Assembly: GCF_000719285.1 (NCBI RefSeq)
Contig: NZ_JOFS01000001.1
Coordinates: forward strand, 439,418-503,417
Direction: 5' to 3'
Length of the DNA stretch: 64,000 bases
DNA from: Streptomyces bicolor
GTDB lineage: Bacteria; Actinomycetota; Actinomycetes; Streptomycetales; Streptomycetaceae
Part shown: piece after piece, positions 55,617 to 64,000 of the stretch
Layout: each line of letters begins with the position of its first letter
Numbering within the stretch: the stretch's first letter is position 1
Position numbers and translations under genes: made by a program
Notes under the pieces: generated by a model
Seen by the model: the letters and a program-made list of their open reading frames with translations, nothing else
Told to the model about the DNA's origin: nothing
Database searches by the model: none

Positions 55617-58600
55617 TCAGTCGGTGGTGATGCTCACCTCGTCGAACTCGGCGGTGCAGCGGGCCAGTTGGTCGCGTGAGCAGACCACGAGGCCCACGTA
55701 GTAGGGGGCGTCACCGAACCCGGGGATCTCGCCGGTGGCGAGGGTGGTCCAGGTGGCGCCGTCATCGGTGGACAGGGCTGCGGTGAAGGCGTTCCCGACG
55801 CGCTTCAGCCGCAGCAGGGAGGGAAGGGTGGCGGGCCCGTTCCCGGTGAACGTCGACCGTCCGGCGACGGTCGTGCGCAGCATGAGCTGCGCGGTGGTGC
55901 CGCCGGTGACGATGGCCACGGCGGCCTGGTCGAACGGCGACAGCGACTTGGCCATCAGCAGTCCCACCCGGTCGGCACTCGCGCCCGTGCGGGAGACGAG
56001 CCGGGCGGTGATCTCGCAGTCGCCGCTGACGGGCCGTCGTACAAACTGCCCGGTCATCCCCTGGTTGTTGACGGTCAGGTCGACGCCCGCACCGCGTACG
56101 GTGAAGGTGCCGTCGGCGTGGGACGTGCTGCCCGGGGTGCGGATCGCGGCCACACCGAAGGTGGCGAAGTCCCGTTCGTCGAGGACCACATCGCCCAGAT
56201 CCCCGTACGTCCAGGGGGCCGGTGGCGGCGTGCCGACCGTCAGGGTGAGCGTTCCCGTACCGTCGCCCGCCGCGTTGCCCGCGGTGGTGGTGACGGTGAA
56301 CTCGCCGGTCTCGTTGGGCGTTCCGGTGATCAGGCCGGTGCGCCGGTCGAGGCGAAGGCCGTCGGGCAGCCCGTCCGCGGTGAACCGTACGGGCTCGTGC
56401 GAGCCTCGCAGGACGTGCCGGAAGGCGACGCCCTTGTTCGCGAACGCGGGTGCGGCCGAGGTCAGTTGGGGCGCGCTGGGAGTCGGCATCCGCGCGGAGG
56501 TCGGGTCGGAGAGCGGGCCGCGGCCGGCGCAGTTCGTCTTCGCGACGACGTAGTGGTACGTCGTCCCGGGCGTGCCGGTGGCGTCGGCGTACCGCACCCG
56601 GGTGCCGAAGCCGACCGGGCCGACGCCGGTGGCGATCGTCTCGAAGGGGCCGTCGGCGGAGGTGGAGCGCAGCACCTTGTAGCGGGCGGAGTGGTCCGGG
56701 TCGGTCCAGGCGAGTTCGACGGCGTCGGCTCCGGCGGAGGCCGTGAGGCCGGTCGCGGTGCGGGCGGGGCGTGGCACGGACCAGACCTCGCCGGAGGTCC
56801 TGGAGGTCACGCAGACGTTGTCGAAGGCGCCGGTGCCGGTCTCGGCGTACTCCGCGTCGACGCCGAGGCAGGAGGTGAGGACCAGGCCCGCGTACACGGT
56901 GTGCCCCAACTCGACCTCGGTGGAGCCGACTTCGGTCCAGCGGATGCCGTCCGGGGAGATGGCGCCGGTGCAGCGGCGGCCCCTGCGGGTGACCCGCACC
57001 CAGTACGGGGCCCGCAGCCGGTAGCCGTCGCCCGCGCCCTCGACATAGGGGGCTTCCAGCGGGGTCGCCGACTCGGGCAGCGCTCCGAGGTCGGAGATCG
57101 GGAAGGCGGCCGAGCTGGTGATCGCCGTCTGCTGCGACGGCGGCACGGGCGTGCTGCCGGTGCCGGACACGGATGCCCCGGCCTTCGGGCGTACGCTCCA
57201 CACGCCGCTCCAGGTGTGCAGCGGCAGCCCCTGGATCAGCATCGAGGCGTGCGCGGCGTCCGGGTCGAGGGAGTCGCGCAGCGTGACGCCGATCTTGGAG
57301 TACTGCGAGCTGAGCGGGAAGACGACCCGCGCGGTGATCGCACCGTCGCCGGGCAGCCGGAGGTGGGCGACGCGGTAGGTGTCGGCGGTGCCGCTCGCCT
57401 CCAGGACGAACCGTTCGCCGTCGAAGGCGGCGGAGCCGGGGATCTTCACCGCGCCGAGGTCCTGGGTGGACCAGGGCTCGGGGAGACCGGCGGTGAGGGC
57501 GGTCGGGAGCGAATCGGTGCTGCTGCCCTGGGAGTTGGCGGCGGTGACGGTGTAGTAGTACGTCCGTCCCGCGTTGACGTCGGTGTCCTTGTACGTCGGC
57601 TTGTCGACGCCGGAGGCGATCTCCTCGTACGGGCCCTCCAGGCGGGTGGCCCGGCGGACGGTGTACGTCCTCGCCCAGGCGGACGGCAGCCAGGACACGG
57701 TGACGGAGCTGCCGTCGCCGGTCGCGGTGAGGCCGGCGGGAGCCGTCGGCGCGGTGGGTGCGGCGGCCGTCGTCCCGGCATGGGTGACGGTGCCCCAGCC
57801 CGGGTGGTCCTCCTGGTAGCCCTCGACCACGCCCGTCCCGCCGGTGCCCCGCAAGACGACCTTCTCGGTGTAGGGGGCCTGCCTGCCGAGCCGGCCGGCG
57901 TAGTGGGCGTACGCCATCTCCCACACGGGCCGCCATGCTCCGCGCTGCCGGTCGGACACGGCCGTCTTGATGTACTTGCCGGTGCGGTCGAGGTCGGCAG
58001 TGAAGGGGACCGAGTTGTCACCGAGGTTGTAGCGGCCGAAGTACTCGAAGTTGGCGAGGATCCGGTCGTCGGCGAAGCCGTACAGGTCGACGCCCTGCTG
58101 CCAGGCGACCTCGGCGGCGTCGGCGAGCAGACCGACGGCGAGTTGCTCGTGGGCCTGGTCTCGGCCGGACTCCTGGCCCTGGCCGGCGGCGGTGACGATG
58201 CGGTGCGGGACCGAGCCGTTGCCCGAGCCGGCGGCGGCGAAGCGCAGCGCGTCCTCGAACATCACCGGGTTGTCGCAGAAGACGGCGATGGCGAGGATGG
58301 TGCGCAGCGCCGCGACGTCCCAGTTGCCGTTGGCGTAGAGGCAGTAGCCGGACAGGGCCGGGTACCAGACGTCGGTGAAGGAGCGCTCGCAGCGGCGTAT
58401 CGACTCCTCGGGCCAGCCGTCGTAGCCGGTGTGGCGGAGGATCTCGGCGGCGTTGACGAACTTGAAGCCCTGGATTCCGGCGCCCAGTTGACCGTCGGCT
58501 CCGGTGATTCCGGTGAGGGAGGCCGACCATGCGTCCAGGATGTCGCGGGCCTTGTCGGCGTGGCGTGCATCGCCGGTGATCGCCCACATGAGGGCGTTCT

Positions 58601-58961
58601 GGTAGGCGGCGGCCGCGTCGGTGGCGGCCTGGCTGGTGTTGTCGGTGGGGCCGCGGCCCCAGGTGGTGATCTGGCCGGTGTTGCGGACGGCGTAACTGTG
58701 CTGGGAGCGGGAGTCGGCGGCCAGCGCGGCGAAGCCGGCGGCGATCGGGGCGCGGCCTTCCGCGACCGCCGACTTCATGCGGGCCAGGTCGGCGGCGCCG
58801 TGCAGCAGCCCGGGGTGGGTGAAGGCCCGGAGCCGGGCCTGCTTGGCGTCCTGGGCCCACGCCGGCGCCGCGGAGGCGGACAGCAGGCCGCCGCCGGCCG
58901 CGGCCACCAGGGCGGCCGTACCGAGGAAGGACCGTCTGCTGAGGGGGAACACGGGTGACAC
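55617..58961 (-). CDS. Large multidomain secreted alginate-lyase-fold protein
   Basis: A 1114-residue protein. After a Tat signal (SRRSFLGTAALVAAAGGGLL) comes the alginate lyase-type helical barrel (about 35-400; FTHPGLLHGAADLARMKSAV, NWDVAALRTILAIAVFCDNP, GQGQESGRDQAHEQLAVG). Then fibronectin III (about 425-510), a concanavalin-like beta-sandwich, a second fibronectin III, a putative Ig domain (GLPDGLRLDRRTGLITGTPN) and a final beta-sandwich follow. Start chosen at GTG 58961, 6 nt after TTGGAG; an ATG at 58994 is possible but has no site. It lies 27 bp upstream of the smaller lyase gene and downstream of the permeases, so the genes likely form one operon. Confidence 0.85.
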   Translation of the reverse strand: MSPVFPLSRRSFLGTAALVAAAGGGLLSASAAPAWAQDAKQARLRAFTHPGLLHGAADLARMKSAVAEGRAPIAAGFAALAADSRSQHSYAVRNTGQITTWGRGPTDNTSQAATDAAAAYQNALMWAITGDARHADKARDILDAWSASLTGITGADGQLGAGIQGFKFVNAAEILRHTGYDGWPEESIRRCERSFTDVWYPALSGYCLYANGNWDVAALRTILAIAVFCDNPVMFEDALRFAAAGSGNGSVPHRIVTAAGQGQESGRDQAHEQLAVGLLADAAEVAWQQGVDLYGFADDRILANFEYFGRYNLGDNSVPFTADLDRTGKYIKTAVSDRQRGAWRPVWEMAYAHYAGRLGRQAPYTEKVVLRGTGGTGVVEGYQEDHPGWGTVTHAGTTAAAPTAPTAPAGLTATGDGSSVTVSWLPSAWARTYTVRRATRLEGPYEEIASGVDKPTYKDTDVNAGRTYYYTVTAANSQGSSTDSLPTALTAGLPEPWSTQDLGAVKIPGSAAFDGERFVLEASGTADTYRVAHLRLPGDGAITARVVFPLSSQYSKIGVTLRDSLDPDAAHASMLIQGLPLHTWSGVWSVRPKAGASVSGTGSTPVPPSQQTAITSSAAFPISDLGALPESATPLEAPYVEGAGDGYRLRAPYWVRVTRRGRRCTGAISPDGIRWTEVGSTEVELGHTVYAGLVLTSCLGVDAEYAETGTGAFDNVCVTSRTSGEVWSVPRPARTATGLTASAGADAVELAWTDPDHSARYKVLRSTSADGPFETIATGVGPVGFGTRVRYADATGTPGTTYHYVVAKTNCAGRGPLSDPTSARMPTPSAPQLTSAAPAFANKGVAFRHVLRGSHEPVRFTADGLPDGLRLDRRTGLITGTPNETGEFTVTTTAGNAAGDGTGTLTLTVGTPPPAPWTYGDLGDVVLDERDFATFGVAAIRTPGSTSHADGTFTVRGAGVDLTVNNQGMTGQFVRRPVSGDCEITARLVSRTGASADRVGLLMAKSLSPFDQAAVAIVTGGTTAQLMLRTTVAGRSTFTGNGPATLPSLLRLKRVGNAFTAALSTDDGATWTTLATGEIPGFGDAPYYVGLVVCSRDQLARCTAEFDEVSITTD

Positions 58962-58993
58962 GGGTGACTCCAAGGTGGTTCTGAGGGGCCGCA

Positions 58994-59048
58994 TCACGCT
59001 TGCTGGACGGTGAGCGTGAGGGTCTGGGTGGCGGTGCCCGCGCGAGGG
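58994..59048 (-). pseudogene. 3' remnant of an Ig-domain gene
   Basis: Between the permease stop and the lyase start the minus strand reads GTATQTLTLTVQQA and a stop. This is the typical end of a putative-Ig (He_PIG-like) domain, resembling GTGTLTLTV inside the adjacent lyase. It has no start. It looks like the tail of a deleted lyase or surface-protein gene. Confidence 0.45.
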
Positions 59049-59065
59049 ATGAGGAATGCGGGAGG

Positions 59066-59929
59066 TCACTTGAGGCCGGAGGTGGACATACCGGCGACGA
59101 AGCCGCGCTGGGCGATCAGGAAGATCAGCAGGATCGGGACGACGTACATCACGGAGCCGGCGGCCTGGAGGTTGGTCACGGGTTGGCCTCCCGTGGTGAC
59201 GTAGCTGGTCATCACGGCGACGGCGAGCGTGGTGCGGTCGGTGGACAGCAGCAACTGCGGGGCGATGTAGTCGCCCCAGGTCCAGGTGAAGGCGATCACG
59301 AAGCTCGCTGACAGGACGGGCCAGGACTGCGGCAGGAAGATCCGCCAGAAGATCTGTGCGTAGCCGCAGCCGTCGACGATCGCGGCCTCCTCCAGCTCGC
59401 GGGGCAGGCCCGCGAAGAACTGCCGGAAGAGGAAGACCAGGTACGGGGCGGCGGACAGGCCCCACAGCACCCACGGCCAGTACGTGTCGACCATGCCGAG
59501 CTTGGCGAAGATCAGGTACGTCGGCAGCAGGGTGATCATCTGCGGCAGCATCATCGAGCCGATCAGGATGCCGAACAACGTCTTCTTGCCGGGCGCGTCC
59601 AGCCGGGCGAAGCCGTAGCCGACCCAGGCCGAGCTGAGGGTGACGAGGACGGCGTAGATCAGGGCGATGATCAGGGAGTTGCGGGCGTATCCGAGGAAGT
59701 CGATGAGCTTGTAGGCGTCGGCGAAGTTGTGCCACTGGAAGACCTCGGGCACCCAGTGCACGGGCGCGGCGGCCGTTTCGGCCGAGGTCTTCAGACCGGT
59801 GAGGACCAGCCAGCCGAAGGGGCCGAGGAACAGCCCGGTGACGACGACGAGGACCGTGTAGAGGACGAGGCGGTTGACGCGTATCCGCACGCGGACCGGC
59901 GGCTTGGGGTTCAGGCTGGTGGCGGTCAC
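59066..59929 (-). CDS. ABC sugar transporter permease (MalG type)
   Basis: A 287-residue membrane protein starting at GTG within the stop of the preceding permease. It has six hydrophobic segments and the EAA loop ELEEAAIVDGCGYAQIF. It forms the importer channel with the MalF-type partner. As with the other importer in this window, no ATPase gene is present, fitting a shared ATPase encoded elsewhere. Confidence 0.9.
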   Translation of the reverse strand: MTATSLNPKPPVRVRIRVNRLVLYTVLVVVTGLFLGPFGWLVLTGLKTSAETAAAPVHWVPEVFQWHNFADAYKLIDFLGYARNSLIIALIYAVLVTLSSAWVGYGFARLDAPGKKTLFGILIGSMMLPQMITLLPTYLIFAKLGMVDTYWPWVLWGLSAAPYLVFLFRQFFAGLPRELEEAAIVDGCGYAQIFWRIFLPQSWPVLSASFVIAFTWTWGDYIAPQLLLSTDRTTLAVAVMTSYVTTGGQPVTNLQAAGSVMYVVPILLIFLIAQRGFVAGMSTSGLK

Positions 59930-60924
59930 TTCTTCGCCTCCGGGTCGACGTTGTAGAACACCACGCCGGACGTGAACTTGAAGATGAGGCCGGTCGCGAT
60001 GAGGATCAGGGCGAAGAGCACCCACAGCAGTGCCGAGGCGTAGCCGTAGCGGCCGAGCGCGAAGTACTGCGCGAACACATGGATCATGTACAGGTAGTTG
60101 GACTGCGGCACCGTGGTGGTGCCGGCCGTGCTGGCAATCGGCGCCAGCAGCAGCGGCATGATGGTCTGCACCGAGGCGATCACCCCGGTCACCGTCTGGA
60201 AGAGCAGGACCGGCGACAGCAGCGGCACGGTGATGCTGCGGAAGGTCCGCCAGGCGCTCGCGCCGTCGATACGGGCCGCCTCGTGGAGCTCGCGGGGGAC
60301 GTCCTGGAGCCCGGCCAGCGAGATGATCATGATGTTTCCGGCGCCCCAGAGCACCGTCATGATGAGCACGTAGCGGGCGTAGGGGTCGGCGAGCCAGCCG
60401 AGGGCGTCGAAACCGAAGAGGGTCAGAACGCCGTTGGTGGCACCGGCGTTCTGGTCGAAGAGGTTCTTGAAGGCGATGCCCGCGCCGACCGGAGGCACCA
60501 CGGCCGGCAGATAGAGCAGGGTGCGGAACACACCGCGCGCCTTGAGCGGCCGGTTGACCAGGACGGCGAGCCCGAGCCCGGCGACGATCGACAGCGGCAC
60601 CGAGGTCACCGCGAACAGGCCGGCGCGGCGCAGGGCGTCCCAGGTCACCGAATCGTTCAGCAGCTCGCGGTAGTTGCCGAGCCCGACGTAGTGCCAGTTC
60701 GGCGAGATGCCGTCGAACGTGGTGAAGCTCAGCCACAGCGCGTACGCCATGGGCACGATGGTCAGCAGCAGGAACCCGATGATCCACGGCGAGGTGAACA
60801 TGTAGAACGCCCGGTGCCTGCGCGTGGTCATCGAGGACCGCGGCCGGTCGGCGGCCGGCCCCCGGCCGGCGCTCGCGGTCGAGCGAGGCCGGTCCGCGAC
60901 CGAGGAGATCTGGTCGACCGTCAT
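59926..60924 (-). CDS. ABC sugar transporter permease (MalF type)
   Basis: A 332-residue membrane protein with a cytoplasmic N-terminus of about 38 residues, then six hydrophobic segments starting with FYMFTSPWIIGFLLLTIVPM. The EAA loop is ELHEAARIDGASAWRTF. Its ATG overlaps the binding-protein stop (ATGA) and its own stop overlaps the next GTG, so the three transporter genes are translationally coupled. Confidence 0.9.
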   Translation of the reverse strand: MTVDQISSVADRPRSTASAGRGPAADRPRSSMTTRRHRAFYMFTSPWIIGFLLLTIVPMAYALWLSFTTFDGISPNWHYVGLGNYRELLNDSVTWDALRRAGLFAVTSVPLSIVAGLGLAVLVNRPLKARGVFRTLLYLPAVVPPVGAGIAFKNLFDQNAGATNGVLTLFGFDALGWLADPYARYVLIMTVLWGAGNIMIISLAGLQDVPRELHEAARIDGASAWRTFRSITVPLLSPVLLFQTVTGVIASVQTIMPLLLAPIASTAGTTTVPQSNYLYMIHVFAQYFALGRYGYASALLWVLFALILIATGLIFKFTSGVVFYNVDPEAKK

Positions 60925-62273
60925 CCCACTTGCTCCTTACCGCGCTTGAGCTGCTCGTTGATGGCCGAGTTCAGTCGTCCCGCGAGAGTGTCGACGGAGA
61001 TGTCGCCCTTCATCGCGGCCGGGGCGGCCTGGTTGAAGAGGGCCTCGAACGAGTCCCCCGTGGTGTAGGGGGAGAAGGCGACCACCGAGAAGTGCTCGAG
61101 CTCGTTCTCCTGCACCTTCAGCACCCGCTTCTGGTAGTCCTCCTGGGCCGGCATCAGCGACCGCAGCGACTTCAGGGTGGGGATGCCCCAGCCGCCGGAG
61201 GCGCGGGACTTGGCCGGCGCCTCGCCGAAGTACCACTCGAAGATCCGCCACGCGGCGTCCTTGTTCCTCGCCTTCCGCGGCATCCACATGCCGGTACCGC
61301 CCTGGCAGGAGCTGATGCGCGGGCCGCCCTCGAAGACCGGTGCGGGGGCGAGGCGGGACACCTCCGCCAGCTTCCTGTCGGTGTTGATCAGGCCGCCCAT
61401 CCAGTAACCGGCGTTCGACATGGCGATCCGGCCGGCCTGGTAGGTCGGCCCGTCCCAGCCGTTGGGGTCGGGCTGGATGGCGCTCGGCCCGACCTTGGTC
61501 CTGCAGTACTCGATGTACCAGCCCAGCGCCTTGCGGGCCTCGGGGGTGGTGAAGTCGACCCGGGAGAAGTCGTCGCTGAAGAGGCTGCCTCCGGCGGCCG
61601 CCGTCATGCTCGCCAGCAGCGTGCCCTTGGTCAGGCCGTTGTAGCTGCCGCCGAAGACGGTCGTCTGGCCCTTCGAGCGCTGGACGAGGCGCCCCGCGTT
61701 GTCCAGCCACTCCTCGTACGTGATCGGCTCGAGCTCGGCCGGGTAGTCGACGCCCTTCTCGTCGAAGGCCGACGTGTTGTACCAGAACATGGAGTCCTGG
61801 GAGAAGTCCTTCGCCATGCCGTAGCGCGGGCCCTTGCCCTGCGTCTTCCCGTCGTAGCGCCACAGGTCGTTGACCGGGTCCAGGTCATCGAGCCTGAGGA
61901 CGCTGCTCTTGGCGAAGTAGGGATCCAGCTCCTGCATCACGTCCCGTGCCGCGAAGTACGCGGCGTCCGTGGCGCCGACCGCGCGCACCAGGTCGGGCGG
62001 GTTGCCGGCGGTGAGCATCGCGATCAGCTTGGTGATGTCGAAGTCCACCCGGATGATCGTGATGCCGGTGTCCTTCTGGGCCTGCTTGACCAGTTCAGGC
62101 GTGATGTCGTCGGGCTTGACCATCATGGTGACGGTCTCTCCCGAGCTGCGGCCCCCGGTGGACACCTGCATGGCACAGCCGCTCAACGCCGCGGCGCCGC
62201 CCAGGGCACCGCCGGCCGAGAGGCCGAGAAAGCGGCGGCGACTCAGGGGGGCACCGGCCTGTGGGTGTCGCAT
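60921..62273 (-). CDS. ABC sugar transporter, substrate-binding lipoprotein
   Basis: A 450-residue extracytoplasmic solute-binding protein. The N-terminus has SRRRFLG (residues 11-17) and a lipobox ending SGC at C33, so it is a Tat-exported lipoprotein. The mature part has the carbohydrate-binding pattern NPPDLVRAVGATDAAYF and SCQGGTGMWMPRKARNKDAA. It is first in the operon of two permeases and two lyases and probably binds oligouronides released by those lyases. Confidence 0.88.
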   Translation of the reverse strand: MRHPQAGAPLSRRRFLGLSAGGALGGAAALSGCAMQVSTGGRSSGETVTMMVKPDDITPELVKQAQKDTGITIIRVDFDITKLIAMLTAGNPPDLVRAVGATDAAYFAARDVMQELDPYFAKSSVLRLDDLDPVNDLWRYDGKTQGKGPRYGMAKDFSQDSMFWYNTSAFDEKGVDYPAELEPITYEEWLDNAGRLVQRSKGQTTVFGGSYNGLTKGTLLASMTAAAGGSLFSDDFSRVDFTTPEARKALGWYIEYCRTKVGPSAIQPDPNGWDGPTYQAGRIAMSNAGYWMGGLINTDRKLAEVSRLAPAPVFEGGPRISSCQGGTGMWMPRKARNKDAAWRIFEWYFGEAPAKSRASGGWGIPTLKSLRSLMPAQEDYQKRVLKVQENELEHFSVVAFSPYTTGDSFEALFNQAAPAAMKGDISVDTLAGRLNSAINEQLKRGKEQVG

Positions 62274-62348
62274 GAGCGCACCACCTCCTGCTCTGTCCGT
62301 TCGGGATGTCGACCATCGATCCGTGCGTTGGCCGAGATCCGGCCGTTC

Positions 62349-62362
62349 GGCAACCGGTTGTC
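62349..62362. promoter_or_regulatory. AACCGGTT operator candidate, transporter side
   Basis: GGCAACCGGTTGTC, with perfect CAACCGGTTG at its core, lies 76 bp upstream of the binding-protein gene. Confidence 0.6.
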
Positions 62363-62538
62363 GTAGGGTTGGGGCAGAGCTTCTTGCGGTCCGGAAACGG
62401 CGTCAAGAGCCTTGACGAACTTTCGAAAAGACTGTGTAACCTCGGCTTCACGGTCGGCGAAGGCCTGCGAACCGCAGGAAACAGGGCCTGATCAGCGCAG
62501 TCCGCGGCAAAGGGGCGACCGATTCTGGTCCTCCTGGC

Positions 62539-62552
62539 GGGAACCGGTTGCC
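62539..62552. promoter_or_regulatory. AACCGGTT operator candidate, distal
   Basis: GGGAACCGGTTGCC is identical over 14 bases to the site before the LacI gene at 51210. It lies between the divergent transporter and dehydrogenase genes. Confidence 0.6.
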
Positions 62553-62743
62553 ATCGCAGACCCACCGCAGACCACAGCCCACCGCCGACCCACGACCTCC
62601 TACGCCGGCGACCCTCCTGACCGCCGCCCCGCCGAAACCTCCGGAAAGCCTGGAAACCGATTTCGGAGGGCGGTCCGCAGCGTAGGTAGCCCGAGCACGG
62701 TCGCCGCCTGCGACGTCCGGAAATCCGCTCCCCATCCAGGTGA

Positions 62744-62772
62744 TTGACCGGCCCTTCCCGCAGATCTACGGT
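62744..62772 (+). promoter_or_regulatory. Predicted promoter of the hydroxyacid dehydrogenase gene
   Basis: TTGACC (62744-62749) and TACGGT (62767-62772) are separated by 17 nt. TGAAAATGTTTCCA at 62786-62799, just downstream, is an imperfect palindrome that could be an operator. Confidence 0.55.
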
Positions 62773-62819
62773 AGAAGGCGCTTTCTGAAAATGTTTCCAC
62801 CCATTGTCTCAGGAGAGCC

Positions 62820-63833
62820 ATGCCCAGCCCGCTCCCGCCGAGGGCCGTGTTCGCGATGGATCCGGTGCACCTCCCCCTGCTCTTCCCGCCACCGCTGATG
62901 ACCCGGCTGAGGCAGACGTCCGAGCTCGACCCGGCGCTCGTCGTACGGGACTTCACCGACCCGGCGGGGGCCGAGATCCTCGCCCGCACCGAGGTGCTGA
63001 TCACCGGCTGGGGCTGCCCCCACCTCGACGCCGACGTCCTCATCGCCGCACCCAAGCTGCGTGCGGTACTGCACGCGGCGGGCTCGGTTCGCTCGCTGGT
63101 CGGGGACGCGCTGTGGAAGGCCGGAGTCGTGGTGTCCAGCGCGGTGACCGGCAACGCGCTGCCGGTCGCGGAGTACACACTGGCCATGATCCTGCTCGCC
63201 GGGAAGGACGCCTTCGCCTTCCGGGAGCGCTTCCGTTCCACGCACTCCTATCCGACGCCCGGCGAGACGGCCACGACCGGCAACGTGGGCCGGCGGGTCG
63301 GCGTCATCGGCGCCTCGCGGGTCGGCCGGCGGTTGCTGGAACTGTTGCGGCCGTTCGACTTCACGGTGCTGCTGCACGACCCGTACGTCAGTGCCGCGGA
63401 GGCCGCCGAGCTCGGTGCCGAACTGCTGTCGCTGGAGGACCTGCTGCGGCACAGCGACATCGTCAGCCTGCACGCGCCGGACATCCCGGAGACGTACCGG
63501 ATGCTCGACGGGGACCGGCTCGGCCTGATCCGGGACGGAGGCGTGCTGATCAACACGTCGCGGGGGGCGTTGATCGATCCCGAGGCACTCACGGACGAGG
63601 TGGTTTCCGGGCGGCTGCACGCGGTGCTCGACGTGACCGAGCCGGAGCCGCTGCCTGCGGGCTCGCCGCTGTATCACCTGCCCAATGTGTTTCTCACGCC
63701 TCATATCGCCGGGTCGCTGGGGAACGAGCTGGAGCGGCTCGGGCGGATTGTGGTGGAGGAGTTGGAGCGGGTGGCGGGGGGCGCGCGGCTGGTGCATGAG
63801 GTGCGGTTCGCCGACCTGGGGCGAGTGGCTTGA
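62820..63833 (+). CDS. D-2-hydroxyacid dehydrogenase family protein
   Basis: A 337-residue NAD-dependent dehydrogenase. The Rossmann fold motif is VGVIGASRVGRRLLELL. The catalytic residues are R248 in INTSRGALID, a Glu in TEPEPLPAG near 277, and H295 in LTPHIAGS. AGGAGAG precedes the ATG. It is divergent from the oligosaccharide importer and shares its regulatory region, so it may reduce or oxidise a sugar-derived 2-oxo acid from uronate breakdown. It is the intact paralogue of the broken gene at 9.2-10.1 kb. Confidence 0.88.
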   Translation: MPSPLPPRAVFAMDPVHLPLLFPPPLMTRLRQTSELDPALVVRDFTDPAGAEILARTEVLITGWGCPHLDADVLIAAPKLRAVLHAAGSVRSLVGDALWKAGVVVSSAVTGNALPVAEYTLAMILLAGKDAFAFRERFRSTHSYPTPGETATTGNVGRRVGVIGASRVGRRLLELLRPFDFTVLLHDPYVSAAEAAELGAELLSLEDLLRHSDIVSLHAPDIPETYRMLDGDRLGLIRDGGVLINTSRGALIDPEALTDEVVSGRLHAVLDVTEPEPLPAGSPLYHLPNVFLTPHIAGSLGNELERLGRIVVEELERVAGGARLVHEVRFADLGRVA

Positions 63834-63874
63834 GAGCCTGTGTCATATCCCCGGCCGGATCAGCGCGCGGCGTC

Positions 63875-63995
63875 ATGGGGGTCCCCCGCGCGAGGTTGTT
63901 CGAGCGTGGGGGCGCGTGCGATCGCAAGGCGCCGGAGCGCCCTCGATGGGGGTGCCCCCGCGCGAGCCGAGCGAAGCTCGGTTCGAGCGTGGGGG
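63875..63995. repeat. Hairpin-forming Streptomyces intergenic repeats
   Basis: Two related units (63875-63912 and 63946-63995) start ATGGGGGT, continue CCCCCGCGCGAG and end CGAGCGTGGGGG. Each can fold into a stem, the second with an inner CGAGC/GCTCG pairing. They follow the dehydrogenase stop and probably act as terminators or are mobile short repeats. Confidence 0.75.
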
Positions 63996-64000
63996 AGGAG

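Larger units (their letters stand above)
62274..62819. other. Divergent regulatory region of the lyase/transporter operon
   Basis: No gene is seen in these 546 bp between the leftward transporter operon and the rightward dehydrogenase gene. The region holds two AACCGGTT operator candidates, a rightward promoter close to the dehydrogenase, and a possible rightward TTGACG (62412-62417)/TGTAAC (62435-62440) pair with a 17-nt spacer. GTCAAGAGCCTTGAC at 62402-62416 is an inverted repeat that also gives a TTGACG box on the other strand. Confidence 0.5.

Noticed and set aside
54324..58961. Calling the two barrel proteins true alginate lyases
   Set aside because: The fold family also contains lyases for other uronic-acid polymers. 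The sequence alone does not fix the substrate, so only the fold is claimed.

Overview
This window is high-GC actinobacterial DNA. Third codon positions are strongly G/C, GTG and TTG starts are common, Tat-type secreted enzymes are abundant, and the proteins read like those of the Streptomyces family. The alditol oxidase, the CBM2-anchored sigma-like protein, the GH43, PL4 and alginate-lyase-type enzymes and the hairpin-rich intergenic repeats all fit a Streptomyces chromosome. All calls were made by reading the sequence; no database search was run.

Left end (1-5,900): the start of an rsgA-like GTPase gene leaves the window on the left. A small decayed island follows. It holds an ATPase lacking its Walker A half, a SWIM-type protein that has lost its zinc finger and carries a frameshift, and an apparently intact DUF262/HNH (GmrSD-like) nuclease probably used in phage defence. 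The island is flanked by two about 115-bp direct copies of a short segment encoding a 22-25-residue peptide. The right-hand copy runs into an internal fragment of rsgA.

5,970-19,090: a membrane protein joining a sigma-region-4-like helix-turn-helix, a zf-HC2 motif and an external cellulose-binding CBM2; a radical SAM enzyme with a C-x8-C-x2-C cluster motif; a hydroxyacid dehydrogenase truncated by terminator hairpins; alditol oxidase; then a galactoside locus of ROK regulator, ABC importer (binding protein plus two permeases) and GH2 beta-galactosidase.

19,200-36,200: mixed chromosomal genes. These are an ABC-2 exporter, a His-rich PHP-domain secreted protein with a coupled small gene, a secreted endonuclease/phosphatase-fold protein, membrane proteins, a phosphotransferase, a TetR regulator, an unassigned alpha-alpha-toroid plus cupin pair, a Nudix hydrolase, a PEP-mutase/isocitrate-lyase family enzyme coupled to a DinB-like protein, and a leucine-rich/HEAT-type repeat protein.

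36,380-45,900: a plant cell wall (rhamnogalacturonan I and arabinan/galactan side chain) locus. It has a DUF2264 protein, rhamnogalacturonan acetylesterase, a PL4 lyase, two GH43 enzymes (one with a ricin-type CBM13) and a membrane-anchored beta-strand-repeat surface protein.

45,970-51,000: homocysteine S-methyltransferase, a DD-carboxypeptidase with a long acidic cytoplasmic tail, and a convergent class B penicillin-binding protein. 51,288-63,833: a second polysaccharide locus with a LacI regulator, carboxylesterase, two alginate-lyase-fold secreted proteins, an ABC sugar importer and a hydroxyacid dehydrogenase. It is tied together by three copies of a palindromic AACCGGTT operator candidate. 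The window ends in hairpin-forming intergenic repeats.
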